Below are positions 18,890 to 27,867 of a DNA stretch of 64,000 nucleotides, one piece after another; within the stretch, counting starts at the first letter, position 1, and each line of letters starts with the position of its first letter. The position numbers and the translations under genes are program-made. The stretch spans positions 3,271,705-3,335,704 of the forward strand of contig NZ_KB933398.1 in the NCBI RefSeq assembly GCF_000392615.1, written 5' to 3'. The notes beneath the pieces are model-generated. The model was given only the letters and a program-made list of their open reading frames with translations, made no database searches and had not been told where the DNA came from. Source of the DNA: Lysinibacillus sphaericus OT4b.31. GTDB taxonomy: Bacteria; Bacillota; Bacilli; Bacillales_A; Planococcaceae.

Positions 18890-19417
18890 TCACTCCCTGC
18901 TTGCACTCAATACATATATCCAAGACGTATTTGTCTCTTCCACTGTTTGAATGTCGAATTGTTTCAAACCTTTTTCGGTGAATGCATCAGCACTCCAGCG
19001 TCCATTTAGGGTGAACGTTACAGCAAATGTATGAGCGTCAACACGCACATCAATCGCTAAGCTCTGTTCGGTAAATGGATCTAATGTATCATAAACATGC
19101 ATAACTGTTTTATTTAAGTATTCTACAACTGCCGCATCTATATTATTCGTGACAGGTTTGTTAATCTCACCACTTATTTTCATTGGTAACGAAGGATAGC
19201 ACCAATTTGCTGTTTGTAGCCACTCCATCGTTTGTGGTAACTGTAGTCGATTTATGCTAGAAAGCACCCGTAATTGTTCAGAAAAATTTTGAATAAGTTT
19301 CTTTGATTCATCGATTCTACCTAAATCTAAATTCATGCGAATTAGTTGAAGCTGATTCACATAATCATGATTTGCAAAACGTAATACTTCACTAATGGTT
19401 AGTGATTGACTGTTCAT
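18890..19417 (-). CDS. spo0B: Sporulation phosphotransferase Spo0B
   Basis: In the phosphorelay it passes phosphate from Spo0F to Spo0A. The helical-hairpin histidine is in LRFANHDYVNQLQLIRMN at His17 (His30 in B. subtilis), so the phosphotransfer residue is present. A degenerate C-terminal ATPase-like domain follows. It is 175 residues, shorter than the B. subtilis protein (192) because of a shorter N-terminus. The open frame reaches 19525, but that extension runs through the rpmA terminator. TTGGAG about 8 nt before the ATG at 19417 supports the shorter start. It stands between rpmA and obg, as expected. Confidence 0.9.
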   Translation of the reverse strand: MNSQSLTISEVLRFANHDYVNQLQLIRMNLDLGRIDESKKLIQNFSEQLRVLSSINRLQLPQTMEWLQTANWCYPSLPMKISGEINKPVTNNIDAAVVEYLNKTVMHVYDTLDPFTEQSLAIDVRVDAHTFAVTFTLNGRWSADAFTEKGLKQFDIQTVEETNTSWIYVLSASRE

Positions 19418-19516
19418 CCCATTCACTCCAATAAAGTTATCTTCATTAGTATAACAAGTTTTGACGTTTTTTTCTCTTAATTCCTCATAACAATTATGCT
19501 TTTTGAAGAAAAAAAA

Positions 19517-19537
19517 GGACTGCAATATATGCAGCCC
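19517..19537 (-). terminator. Terminator after rpmA
   Basis: GGACTGCA / TGCAGCCC stem (continuous with one G-U pair in minus RNA), followed by TTTTTTTTC. It separates the ribosomal protein genes from spo0B. Confidence 0.85.
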
Positions 19538-19564
19538 TCCGCTTTATGATCATATTTATGAAAA

Positions 19565-19864
19565 TTAAGCTTGTTGAGTTTCTGGGTATACAGATACTTG
19601 TTTGCGATCGCGACCTAAGCGTTCGAATTTAACAACGCCGTCAACTTTAGCAAATAGTGTATCATCACCACCACGACCTACGTTTGTACCTGGGTAAATT
19701 TTTGTGCCGCGTTGACGGTAAAGAATTGAACCACCAGTTACGAATTGGCCATCAGCACGTTTAGCGCCAAGACGTTTAGACTCAGAGTCACGTCCGTTTT
19801 TAGTAGAACCTACCCCTTTTTTCGATGCGAAAAGTTGAAGGTCTAATGCTAATAACAATTTCAT
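19565..19864 (-). CDS. rpmA: Ribosomal protein bL27 with cleavable N-terminus
   Basis: This is a 50S subunit protein near the peptidyl-transferase centre. It is 99 residues. The mature core begins [15 protein letters not shown] and is preceded by a 12-residue extension ending LDLQLF, the Firmicute pre-sequence removed between Phe12 and Ala13 by the protease Prp, whose gene lies immediately upstream. The start overlaps the prp stop by 4 nt. The rest ([22 protein letters not shown]) is canonical. Confidence 0.98.
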   Translation of the reverse strand: MKLLLALDLQLFASKKGVGSTKNGRDSESKRLGAKRADGQFVTGGSILYRQRGTKIYPGTNVGRGGDDTLFAKVDGVVKFERLGRDRKQVSVYPETQQA

Positions 19865-20217
19865 TCTGTTCCACCTCCTACTTGGTTGTAGTTGATTTGG
19901 ATATATTGCCCGTAATTTTGCACCATAGAATACACTTGAGCTGTCATTACTTGGACAATTAATTGCAGTTTTGCATCAATTTCAGGCTCTAAATCTGTTG
20001 GTAAATCTACCTTTAGATAGCCTCCACCTTCAGCTGCTTGTTCCACTTCCGGTTGTAATTGTAGTAGTGCATAAATAGCATTTACCGTACCAATAGCAAT
20101 GGTAGATGCCCCCGCACATACTAAATCTTTACCAGATTCGTCGTACTCAGCATGTCCTGAAAATTCAAATGCAGACACATGTCTATTTTCATCATGATGT
20201 ATCGTAACTTGTATCAC
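19861..20217 (-). CDS. prp: bL27-processing cysteine protease Prp (YsxB)
   Basis: This 118-residue cysteine protease removes the N-terminal extension of bL27. The catalytic pair is His22 ([16 protein letters not shown]) and Cys34, the same numbering as reported for the staphylococcal enzyme, and the helix [13 protein letters not shown] follows. It starts with GTG after GAGGTG. It is placed between rplU and rpmA, overlapping rpmA by 4 nt, so enzyme and substrate are made together. Confidence 0.95.
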   Translation of the reverse strand: MIQVTIHHDENRHVSAFEFSGHAEYDESGKDLVCAGASTIAIGTVNAIYALLQLQPEVEQAAEGGGYLKVDLPTDLEPEIDAKLQLIVQVMTAQVYSMVQNYGQYIQINYNQVGGGTE

Positions 20218-20233
20218 TCGTTACACCTCACAA

Positions 20234-20542
20234 TTAAGCGTTGATAGACTCAACAACTAATTTTGTGTAAGGTTGACGGTGACCTTGTTTACGACGGTAG
20301 TTCTTTTTAGCTTTCAATTTGAAAACAACGATTTTCTTTTGACGGCCTTCTTTCACAGCTTTAGCTGTTACTGTAGCGCCTTCTACGAATGGAGCTCCAA
20401 CTTTAACGTTTTCGCCACCTACGAATAAAACTTTATCGAAAGTTACAACTTCGTCAGCTTCTACGCCTAATTTCTCAACATAGATTTCTTGACCAGCTTC
20501 TACTTTGATTTGTTTACCACCAGTTTCAATAATTGCGTACAT
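20234..20542 (-). CDS. rplU: Ribosomal protein bL21
   Basis: This 50S subunit protein binds 23S rRNA. It is 102 residues. It begins [15 protein letters not shown] and ends with the basic [20 protein letters not shown] stretch that contacts rRNA. GAGGAGGTG precedes the ATG. It is first in the rplU-prp-rpmA operon, behind a structured leader. Confidence 0.98.
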   Translation of the reverse strand: MYAIIETGGKQIKVEAGQEIYVEKLGVEADEVVTFDKVLFVGGENVKVGAPFVEGATVTAKAVKEGRQKKIVVFKLKAKKNYRRKQGHRQPYTKLVVESINA

Positions 20543-20665
20543 TTTACTGCACCTCCTCTTAGACTCAGACTCGCCTGTATATGAAGGTGATCATACGATA
20601 CTTTAACCTTCCCAGAGCGGTTGTAGTAGCACGGGTGCTACAAACAATAACATTAAAATATTACC
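20543..20665 (-). promoter_or_regulatory. bL21 autoregulatory leader (L21-leader-like RNA)
   Basis: The roughly 120-nt 5' region of rplU contains a strong hairpin at 20626-20641 (GTAGCAC/GTGCTAC) and further pairing potential before the ribosome-binding site. Low-GC Firmicutes carry a conserved L21 leader at this position, by which bL21 is thought to repress its own operon. Covariance was not checked. Confidence 0.6.
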
Positions 20666-20677
20666 ATATGGAATTTC

Positions 20678-21289
20678 TCAAGTCAACCTGTTCATAACAT
20701 ATTTCTCAAAAGCTAAACGATATTTTCGGTAATTCCATTCTTTGATTACTTGAAGCCATATAAATAAACAAAGAACAGCTAAAAAAATAGACTGTGGCAA
20801 GTAACCTAATGTGATGATAAATAATAGCGTCACAATTGCAAGACAAAACGAGTAGTAATGTTCAAATGCTCGCACAGTCGGATAAAATAAAAATAAACAT
20901 GCTATCATTATTCTTCCGCCATCTAGCGGAAGAATGGGTAATACATTTATAGCCAACAATACAAGCTGTACCTCGATAAGTTTAGTAGCAAGTAGCTCGG
21001 GCATAAAAAAAGCGAGACCAATCCCTAATAACGTAGCGATTGGTCCTCCTAATGCAATCCATAGTAGTGATGTTGCCTGCACAACCGCTGGATTATCAAA
21101 TTCAATCTCCCCCCCATACGGTGTAATGACACACGATTTTACCTTTACACCACAAATTTTTGCAGCCAATAAATGCCCTACTTCATGCCAGAGTAACGAG
21201 GATAGAATAATAGCATAGTAAGCAATTTGACCACTTAAAATCATGACAAATACCAGAGGGATACATAATATATGCAATTTAATCTTCAT
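20678..21289 (-). CDS. spoIVFB: Sporulation intramembrane protease SpoIVFB, CBS domain missing
   Basis: This is a site-2-protease-family metalloprotease of the outer forespore membrane that cleaves pro-sigma-K. The zinc motif HEVGH sits in an early membrane helix, and the second catalytic element NVLPILPLDGG in a later one. It is 203 residues, whereas the B. subtilis enzyme has 288 with a C-terminal CBS domain. Here the protein ends (EKYVMNRLT) at the linker where that domain would start, and only the rplU leader follows, so the domain is absent rather than frameshifted. It overlaps spoIVFA by 11 bp. Confidence 0.9.
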   Translation of the reverse strand: MKIKLHILCIPLVFVMILSGQIAYYAIILSSLLWHEVGHLLAAKICGVKVKSCVITPYGGEIEFDNPAVVQATSLLWIALGGPIATLLGIGLAFFMPELLATKLIEVQLVLLAINVLPILPLDGGRIMIACLFLFYPTVRAFEHYYSFCLAIVTLLFIITLGYLPQSIFLAVLCLFIWLQVIKEWNYRKYRLAFEKYVMNRLT

Positions 21290-21830
21290 CTTTTTCTGTT
21301 TGAAGCCACTGTACTATTTGTTCTAAACTATAGTGAGTATCATCTTTTTCTATCGATAAGTACAGTTGCCCAGCCTGTTTCATGCCAATTAAATCATTTG
21401 CCTGCACCGTTGTATACGGCAATTGAGCTAAACTATCGAGCATCCCATAGGATACCGTTGTGCCATCCTCATAGCTTATGGTCATCGTTTTGCCTGTATA
21501 TTTTGTATGACCTGTAAAAACAACTAGTCCACTCTGCCCAGCATACACAGGAAGCCCGACATCATACTGCATCATAAAACCTTCTTTGAAAACCTGTGCA
21601 TTGGTGAAAGTTAATAGTTCAGTTTGCCCTACATCACTGGATACCATAATGGTTTCCTCTTCTTTATTTAACCAACTTTTCCCAAGCTCACTTAAATAGG
21701 TTATATCTGCTGATGTCGTTACAAGCTTTCTCACAGGTGTTTCTAATACACCTTGATCTTCTAAACGAATAACGAGCATGATTGCAGCTACGAGTAATAT
21801 CATGACAATCCATTTCCATTTTTTAAACAA
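21279..21830 (-). CDS. spoIVFA: SpoIVFA, regulator of SpoIVFB
   Basis: This membrane-anchored protein holds SpoIVFB inactive until SpoIVB cleaves it. There is one N-terminal transmembrane helix (IVMILLVAAIMLVIRL), then an extracytoplasmic domain related to LytM/M23 peptidases (AGQSGLVVFTGHTKYTGKTMTISYEDGTTVSYG) without its zinc histidines. It is 183 residues, shorter than B. subtilis (264). It starts with TTG after AAGGATGAGG. It is co-transcribed with and overlaps spoIVFB. In B. subtilis the operon is sigma-E dependent; a convincing sigma-E promoter was not identified here. Confidence 0.88.
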   Translation of the reverse strand: MFKKWKWIVMILLVAAIMLVIRLEDQGVLETPVRKLVTTSADITYLSELGKSWLNKEEETIMVSSDVGQTELLTFTNAQVFKEGFMMQYDVGLPVYAGQSGLVVFTGHTKYTGKTMTISYEDGTTVSYGMLDSLAQLPYTTVQANDLIGMKQAGQLYLSIEKDDTHYSLEQIVQWLQTEKDED

Positions 21831-22017
21831 GCCCTCATCCTTTTTTCACACTATATGAGGTTGCATGTCCGTTCATGCACAAAAAAGCACATTCACACGC
21901 GATTGTTGCTAACAAAAAACTTGTCCTAAGGTAACGAATGCTTGCAAGAAATCAATACGCTAAAGTACTCGTACACACTCGATAGTTCCTTGTTTTGTAG
22001 TTCCTAAACAAGAAAAA

Positions 22018-22044
22018 ACCTTTCGCGCAATTGCACGAAAAGGT
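22018..22044 (-). terminator. Terminator after minD
   Basis: ACCTTTCGCGCAA pairs with TTGCACGAAAAGGT (one bulge, one G-U pair), followed in minus sense by TTTTTTCTTG. It closes the mreB-mreC-mreD-minC-minD operon. Nothing recognisable lies between it and spoIVFA (21831-22017). Confidence 0.85.
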
Positions 22045-22049
22045 CTTCG

Positions 22050-22847
22050 TTATCTTGAAAATAATGCTTTAAATTTTGAAAACATCCCTCTATGCTCATC
22101 TTCAATTGCCATAAGCGGCACCGATTCTCCTAATATGCGTCGTGCAATATTACGATAACCTAAAGATGCTTTATTGGCAGGGTCCATCACTACTGGTTCC
22201 CCTTTGTTTGATGACGAAATAACACCCTCACTATCGACGATGATACCTAATAAATCAATCGACAAATGAGTTGTAATTTCATTAACATCCAATGTATCAC
22301 CGTTTTTCATCATATGCTGACGAATACGGTTGATAATTAGTTTGGGTGCCGTAATTTCCTCTTGCTCTAGCAGCCCAATGATACGATCTGCATCACGCAC
22401 AGCTGAAATTTCAGGTGTCGTTACTACAATTGCATGATCTGCACCCGCTACAGCATTACGATAGCCTTGTTCGATACCTGCTGGACAGTCTATTAAAATA
22501 TAATCATAGTCTCTTTTTAATTCCTCTATTAAGCTCTTCATCTGCTCAGGTGTCACAGCATTTTTATCTGTTGTTTGAGCAGCAGGTAGTAAAAATAGTT
22601 TGTCATCAACACGTTTATCTTTAATTAAAGCTTGATGTATCTTACAACGTCCTTCAATCACATCAACTAAATCATAAATAATACGATTTTCCAGACCAAG
22701 AATTACGTCTAAATTTCGTAATCCAATATCCGTATCAACCAAACATACTTTTTTCCCTTGTAGAGCCAATGCAGTCCCAAGGTTAGCCGTTGTCGTCGTT
22801 TTCCCGACACCGCCTTTACCTGAAGTTATGACGATCGCTTCTCCCAC
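22050..22847 (-). CDS. minD: Septum-site determining ATPase MinD
   Basis: This ParA-family ATPase recruits MinC to the membrane to block division near the poles. The deviant Walker A motif SGKGGVGKTTTT lies at residues 9-20, switch-region DTDIG, and Walker B LIDCPAG. The C-terminal amphipathic membrane-targeting helix is FSKFKALFSR. The open frame extends to 22871, but TAAGGGAGGAAGCTA before the GTG at 22845-22847 decides the start and gives the usual MGEAIVITSGKGG. It overlaps the minC stop region by 1-2 nt spacing. Confidence 0.97.
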   Translation of the reverse strand: MGEAIVITSGKGGVGKTTTTANLGTALALQGKKVCLVDTDIGLRNLDVILGLENRIIYDLVDVIEGRCKIHQALIKDKRVDDKLFLLPAAQTTDKNAVTPEQMKSLIEELKRDYDYILIDCPAGIEQGYRNAVAGADHAIVVTTPEISAVRDADRIIGLLEQEEITAPKLIINRIRQHMMKNGDTLDVNEITTHLSIDLLGIIVDSEGVISSSNKGEPVVMDPANKASLGYRNIARRILGESVPLMAIEDEHRGMFSKFKALFSR

Positions 22848-22848
22848 A

Positions 22849-23517
22849 CTAGCTTCCTCCCTTAGACACATTTAACAATGGTCGAATATTTTTTAACGCA
22901 TGAATTTGATCGTACGTAATACGCCCATCATAGCCGATAAAAGCACAAGCCATCTCTGCTTGATTGATAGCTTTTACATGCTCATCTGACATTGCCTCAA
23001 CCTGATCGGCAATCATTATATGTGTGGCTTCTAAACGAGAGGCAGCAATGATTGCTTCCTTATTACCATGTACACCAGCATGCACAATTCCCTTTAGTTT
23101 GCCTAGGACATACACATTGCCACCAGCTTCTACACGTCCATTCGGATTGACATTGCCAATAATAATAATGTCCCCGGAAGAACGGAGTATTTGCCCCGAT
23201 CTGACCACACCTATATATGTATCTTGTTGACTTTCTATCATTTTCTGGTTGCTTTCATGGACAGTCAGTACATCACTTTGCACTTTAGATACGATTAGTT
23301 GTTCCGTTTCCTGAACGATTTTCACGAGCTCTTTTATTTGTTCATCAGAACAGTATCGATTGCCTAAATGTAATTGTACATCTACTTTACCATCGATACC
23401 GCCTTCTGAAACTTTTCTCTTTAACTCTTCTATTATTTCGGTATACGCACACTGATCGTCTAAGCGGAGAACAAAACCATCTTTTGTCCCCTTCATATTA
23501 ACTAATTGTTTTTTCAT
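22849..23517 (-). CDS. minC: Septum-site determining protein MinC
   Basis: This is the FtsZ polymerisation inhibitor of the Min system. It is 222 residues. An N-terminal domain (to about residue 110) is followed by the C-terminal beta-helix with the repeated glycine turns (GDIIIIGNVNPNGRVEAGGNVYVLGKLKG) that binds MinD and MinC. It is immediately upstream of minD and 26 bp after mreD, in the conserved order. Confidence 0.97.
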   Translation of the reverse strand: MKKQLVNMKGTKDGFVLRLDDQCAYTEIIEELKRKVSEGGIDGKVDVQLHLGNRYCSDEQIKELVKIVQETEQLIVSKVQSDVLTVHESNQKMIESQQDTYIGVVRSGQILRSSGDIIIIGNVNPNGRVEAGGNVYVLGKLKGIVHAGVHGNKEAIIAASRLEATHIMIADQVEAMSDEHVKAINQAEMACAFIGYDGRITYDQIHALKNIRPLLNVSKGGS

Positions 23518-23543
23518 GAATGCCTCACCTCACGTTGCTCTTA

Positions 23544-24071
23544 TTAAGAAACTTCACGTGCTCTCTGTAAGACACGCGCATTAATTAAATATTTGAAGGC
23601 CCAACCAAGAATCATTAAAAATAACGCATTTGCAATGATCGTTGGTAGTAGTCGTGAACGTAAGAAATCCGTTAATGGTATCGTTGTAAAATCTATTAGA
23701 TAAAAGAATTGATAAAGTACAAACTCTAAAATTGCTACTAAAACAACTGAAATCGTCGTTGTCACAACTAAGTGCTGATGAATAATTTTTACAATAGAAC
23801 CAGCTAAAAAACAGATTAGTGGATAAAGCACAGAATATAATCCAATAATATCAATGTAAAACACATCATACAAGACACCAAAAAAAAGTCCATACATTAC
23901 CGCTCTTTGACGGCTGTAATAGATGGATATAAATATTAAATATAAGATTAAAAATCGAGGAACTAAGTAAAAAATGTGCCCCTTCAATTCAATTGGTGAA
24001 AGCATAGCAAACTCTGGTTCTAGTAAAAATAACAAAACCGCCACAGAGGGGATGAGAAATCGAACCATCAT
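23544..24071 (-). CDS. mreD: Rod-shape determining protein MreD
   Basis: This integral membrane protein of the elongasome is 175 residues with about five hydrophobic segments, beginning VRFLIPSVAVLLFLLEP. It works with MreC and RodA/PBP2. The start overlaps the mreC stop by 4 nt. Sequence conservation is low in this family, so the call rests strongly on the mreBCD order. Confidence 0.93.
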   Translation of the reverse strand: MMVRFLIPSVAVLLFLLEPEFAMLSPIELKGHIFYLVPRFLILYLIFISIYYSRQRAVMYGLFFGVLYDVFYIDIIGLYSVLYPLICFLAGSIVKIIHQHLVVTTTISVVLVAILEFVLYQFFYLIDFTTIPLTDFLRSRLLPTIIANALFLMILGWAFKYLINARVLQRAREVS

Positions 24072-24982
24072 TCAGCCTCCTCCTCACTCGCCTTTTGCGG
24101 ATTTGATAAATCCTCATTCGTTGCCTTGCCATCGGAACCATCAATTACTGTCGTTGTACGTTTCGCAATGACAACATGATCTATAATTGAAAAATCAGCA
24201 GATGGTTTAACATAGGCCATTTTCGTTAAGCCAAAATCATCTGTACTTACTTCAGTAATTTCTCCGATTGGCACTCCTTTTGGGAAAATACCGCCAAGTC
24301 CTGATGAAACTACCTGCTCGCCTTCTTTAACTGTTAAACTTGAATCGATTCGCTTCATAATGAGTTCATTACGCTCTTTATCAAAGCCCTCGATTAAACC
24401 GTATGCTTCTTTTTCTCCTAAAACCATCGCAGAAACACGATAGTTTGGATTATTTGTATATAAAAGCTCTACCTCAGAGGTGAAAGGAGTCACTAAAGTA
24501 ATCTTACCGACTAATCCTTTCGCTGTCATAACTGCCATATTTTTTTCCACACCATGAGAGGAACCCTTATTTAAAATAATCTTCTCTTCCCACTGATCAG
24601 GATTTCTAGCAATAACCGTTGCTTGAATTGGATTAAATGCATTTAAACTTTCCTTTTTATCGAGGAGCTCTTTAAGTTTATCATTATCTTTTTTCATAGC
24701 CAATGCTTCGGTTTGTACAGCTGCAAATTCTTCTAAGCGCGCTTTTAAACGTTTATTTTCTTCGTACGTGTTTAAGAGGGAGTCAATATCGTTAAAAATA
24801 CCCGTAATATAATTCGCCGGCTTCGCAACAATGGATTGTGCGACGCCGACAGTATCTTTAATAATTTGCTCTGGTAAAGTTGCATTCGTTCGATCACGTA
24901 ATGAGAAGCTAATCAATGCCACAAGAAAAACCATGCCCACGAGCAGCAATATTAATTTCTTATTGAAAAAAAAATGTGGCAT
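24068..24982 (-). CDS. mreC: Cell-shape protein MreC
   Basis: This bitopic elongasome scaffold is 304 residues. A transmembrane helix at about 8-26 is followed by a coiled coil (about 65-112) and the extracellular beta-barrel domains (IQATVIARNPDQWEE to SGLGGIFPKGVPIGEI). The C-terminal tail is acidic. It lies 13 bp after mreB and overlaps mreD. Confidence 0.96.
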   Translation of the reverse strand: MPHFFFNKKLILLLVGMVFLVALISFSLRDRTNATLPEQIIKDTVGVAQSIVAKPANYITGIFNDIDSLLNTYEENKRLKARLEEFAAVQTEALAMKKDNDKLKELLDKKESLNAFNPIQATVIARNPDQWEEKIILNKGSSHGVEKNMAVMTAKGLVGKITLVTPFTSEVELLYTNNPNYRVSAMVLGEKEAYGLIEGFDKERNELIMKRIDSSLTVKEGEQVVSSGLGGIFPKGVPIGEITEVSTDDFGLTKMAYVKPSADFSIIDHVVIAKRTTTVIDGSDGKATNEDLSNPQKASEEEAE

Positions 24983-24995
24983 TGCCTAAACCTCC

Positions 24996-26015
24996 TTAAC
25001 CTTTTACTTGTTGTCGACGAATCAAATCAATATTATCTAAAGCCTTACCTGTACCAATAGCAACACAGTCTAATGGATCTTCTGCGATAAATACGGGCAT
25101 ATTCGTTTCACGGCTAATGACTTTATCTAAATTAGATAAAAGTGCTCCACCACCCGTTAGCACGATGCCGCGTTCCATCACGTCTGCAGACAATTCAGGT
25201 GGAGTTTGTTCTAGTGTTTTTCGCACACCATCAATAATGGATGATACTGCTTCACGTAATGATTCTGAAATTTCCTGAGATGATATTTCAATCGTTTTTG
25301 GTAAACCAGTTAATAGGTCACGACCTCTAATCTCCATTTTCTCTTCAGGACCCTCAGCAAATGCTGTACCAATCTCGATTTTGACAGCCTCTGCAGTACG
25401 TTCCCCGATTGTTAAGTTATATGATTTACGGATATATGAAATGATTGCTTGATCCATTGCATCCCCGCCGACACGTACCGATTCACTTGTTACGATACCA
25501 CCTAACGAAATAACAGCTACCTCTGTAGTACCACCACCGATATCGACTACCATTGAACCCGTTGGATCCCATACTGGTAAGTTCGCACCAATAGCTGCCG
25601 CAAAAGGTTCTTCAATCGTGAAAGCCTCTTTTGCACCCGCTTGACGTGACGCATCGATGACCGCACGTTGTTCCACAGAAGTAATTCCGTAAGGCACGCA
25701 GATCATTATATTCGGTTTCTTCCAATTCCCACCAGAATTTTTAGAAGCCTCTTTTAAATAATACTCAATCATCGCTGTTGTAATATCAAAATCAGCAATA
25801 ACGCCATCTTTCATCGGACGAATGGCTACAATTGAGCCAGGTGTACGTCCTATCATATTTTTTGCATCATTACCAACTGCGACGATATCGCCAGTTTTCG
25901 TATTTTTTGCTACGACTGAAGGTTCGCGTAGAACGATTCCCTTCCCTTTAATAAACACTAATGTATTCGCTGTGCCGAGGTCAATCCCGACATCTTTACT
26001 ACCTAATCCAAACAA
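24996..26015 (-). CDS. mreB: Actin-like cell-shape protein MreB
   Basis: This bacterial actin forms membrane-associated filaments that organise lateral wall synthesis. Phosphate-1 motif is [12 protein letters not shown], phosphate-2 [12 protein letters not shown], and the adenosine motif [11 protein letters not shown]. The open frame runs to 26093, but AAAGGGAG lies 8 nt before the TTG at 26013-26015. That start gives [14 protein letters not shown], which matches the family and a length of 339 residues. It is first of the mreBCD-minCD operon. Confidence 0.97.
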   Translation of the reverse strand: MFGLGSKDVGIDLGTANTLVFIKGKGIVLREPSVVAKNTKTGDIVAVGNDAKNMIGRTPGSIVAIRPMKDGVIADFDITTAMIEYYLKEASKNSGGNWKKPNIMICVPYGITSVEQRAVIDASRQAGAKEAFTIEEPFAAAIGANLPVWDPTGSMVVDIGGGTTEVAVISLGGIVTSESVRVGGDAMDQAIISYIRKSYNLTIGERTAEAVKIEIGTAFAEGPEEKMEIRGRDLLTGLPKTIEISSQEISESLREAVSSIIDGVRKTLEQTPPELSADVMERGIVLTGGGALLSNLDKVISRETNMPVFIAEDPLDCVAIGTGKALDNIDLIRRQQVKG

Positions 26016-26446
26016 ATTGTGTACTCCCTTTCTATTTAAGCCATACTTTCGTTGACATAAAATCATACCGTTCATTATAACGGAAAAACCCAAGAATTTA
26101 TAGTGCCATACACCTCATCTTGCGGAAAATATACTATTTTCATCCCTCTTAAACTTAAAATAGTACGTATAGATTAGCATATAATTTTTATTCATCTAAG
26201 ACAACGTCTAATAGGCTACCAATTTTTGTGAATCATAAAGTTATTTCTACCAACTACATTAACGTCATTCATCAAAAAAGGTTCGCAATTAAATTAATGA
26301 CCATTAATTTTCATTGTCTCAAGAACATCAGACTGCCAACAAGGACTTGCGCAAATTGCTTAGGCTTGAGAGGCGTGACAAAATATTGCTAGAAATTTAA
26401 GTTCTTCCACATCAGTGTTATTTCTTCTTAGTTAATGACCTCAAAA
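26016..26446. other. Intergenic region upstream of mreB
   Basis: About 430 AT-rich bases separate mreB from radC. They must hold the mreB promoter, but I see no unambiguous -35/-10 pair and no credible ORF or repeat. Confidence 0.4.
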
Positions 26447-26472
26447 AGCTCTGCAAAATTGCTTGCAGAGCT
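26447..26472 (-). terminator. Terminator at the end of radC
   Basis: Perfect 10-bp stem AGCTCTGCAA / TTGCAGAGCT overlapping the radC stop codon, followed by TTTTGAGG in minus sense. Confidence 0.85.
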
Positions 26473-27169
26473 AAAAATACCCTTTTTCTTTTAAACTTAT
26501 ATATTGATGATCACCAATGATAACATGATCAATCAATTCAATGCCAATAATATAGCCCGCTTCCTGAATTCTCTTTGTTACCTCAATATCTTCTGGACTC
26601 GGTGTCGGTACGCCGCTAGGATGATTGTGCGCGCAAATAAGAGAAGCAGCTGAACGTTTTACAGCCTCTCGGAAAATTTCTCTTGGATGGACGATGCTGG
26701 CATTTAAGCTACCTATAAAAATTGTCTGTTTATGAATAATTTGATTTTTCACATTTAGAAAGAGCGCAACGAAATGTTCTTGGTTAAGGGAAGTCATATC
26801 AGGCATCAAGTACGCAGCGGCATCTTGCGGGGATCGAATCGTATATTTTTCATCATTGTGCTTTTGAGCTAAGCGTCGGCCTAGCTCAATCGCAGCTAAT
26901 AACTGAATTGCCTTCACCTCTCCAATTCCTTTAATAGCCACCATTTCTTCAATCGTCGCATGCTTTAAATGATGTAAATGCTCGAAAGCACCTAATACAC
27001 GATTCGCAAGGACAAGAACCGACTCTTCTTTCGTTCCTGTCCTTAGTAAAATAGCCAGTAACTCCTGATTCGATAAGCTCATGGCTCCTTGTCTTAACAG
27101 TCTCTCACGTGGTCGATCTGCAATATGCACATCTCGTATCATCATGCTTGGTAATACATCTGTTGGCAA
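26471..27169 (-). CDS. radC: RadC-family JAB/MPN protein
   Basis: It is 232 residues. A helix-hairpin-helix segment (AIKGIGEVKAIQLLAAIELGRR) is followed by the JAMM metalloprotease-like domain with the zinc motif CAHNHPSGVPTPSPED. Despite the historical name, a DNA repair role is not established. It starts at TTG with GAGGGAG 9 nt upstream. It lies 6 bp after maf, as in many Bacilli. Confidence 0.95.
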   Translation of the reverse strand: MPTDVLPSMMIRDVHIADRPRERLLRQGAMSLSNQELLAILLRTGTKEESVLVLANRVLGAFEHLHHLKHATIEEMVAIKGIGEVKAIQLLAAIELGRRLAQKHNDEKYTIRSPQDAAAYLMPDMTSLNQEHFVALFLNVKNQIIHKQTIFIGSLNASIVHPREIFREAVKRSAASLICAHNHPSGVPTPSPEDIEVTKRIQEAGYIIGIELIDHVIIGDHQYISLKEKGYF

Positions 27170-27175
27170 AAATCT

Positions 27176-27769
27176 TCACTCCCTCGCAAATTGGATAATA
27201 TGAAGTGCTACCAATTGCGTAAACAACGCTGCAAGTGGTAAGCCAACAACATTGTTATAATCACCTTCAATTTGCTTAACTAAAAGGGTACCAGCAGTTT
27301 GAATGCCATAACCACCCGCTTTATCAAAAGGGTCTCCTGAGGCTACATATGCTTCGATAAGCTCCTGTGATAATTCGTTAAAGACAACAGTTGTTTGTTC
27401 TACAAATGTTGTTTCTTGTCCATCAGGATTAATAATAGCAACTGCTGTCATAACCGCATGACGGGCACCTGATAATCGTGTTAAGTGAGAAATCGCTTCC
27501 TCACGTGTTTTTGGCTTATGCAGTAGCTCATTGTCAAAAACTACGATAGTATCTGCACCAATAATCGTTGCATTCGGCACTTTTTTTGCTACATCGCGTG
27601 TTTTTAAAAGTGCTACACCTTTTACATAATCTTGCATTGTTGCTGCTTGGACGCTTGTCTCTTCTACTTCACTCGTAACAATATCGAAGGGAAGCGCTAG
27701 CATAGCAAGCAATTCCTTTCGGCGTGGTGAAGCAGAGGCAAGTACTAGCTTGTGTCTTGTTGTAAACAT
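27176..27769 (-). CDS. maf: Maf-family nucleotide pyrophosphatase
   Basis: This nucleoside triphosphate pyrophosphatase acts on non-canonical or modified dTTP/UTP and is linked to septum inhibition. It begins LVLASASPRRKELL, contains the catalytic IIGADTIVV, and has the DKAGGYGIQ motif. The frame reaches 27799, but AAGGAGG and GGTGAG precede the ATG at 27767-27769, and nothing precedes the upstream ATG. Confidence 0.95.
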   Translation of the reverse strand: MFTTRHKLVLASASPRRKELLAMLALPFDIVTSEVEETSVQAATMQDYVKGVALLKTRDVAKKVPNATIIGADTIVVFDNELLHKPKTREEAISHLTRLSGARHAVMTAVAIINPDGQETTFVEQTTVVFNELSQELIEAYVASGDPFDKAGGYGIQTAGTLLVKQIEGDYNNVVGLPLAALFTQLVALHIIQFARE

Positions 27770-27867
27770 TATCTCACCATTCCTCCTTATACTTATCATA
27801 ACGGAGAATTAGGTATTTGAAAATTTTCAAAAAATGAAGATAATGCCTATTTCACTATATTTCATAG

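Noticed and set aside
19418-19525. N-terminal extension of Spo0B to 19525
   Set aside because: Would include the rpmA terminator hairpin; a ribosome-binding site supports the start at 19417.
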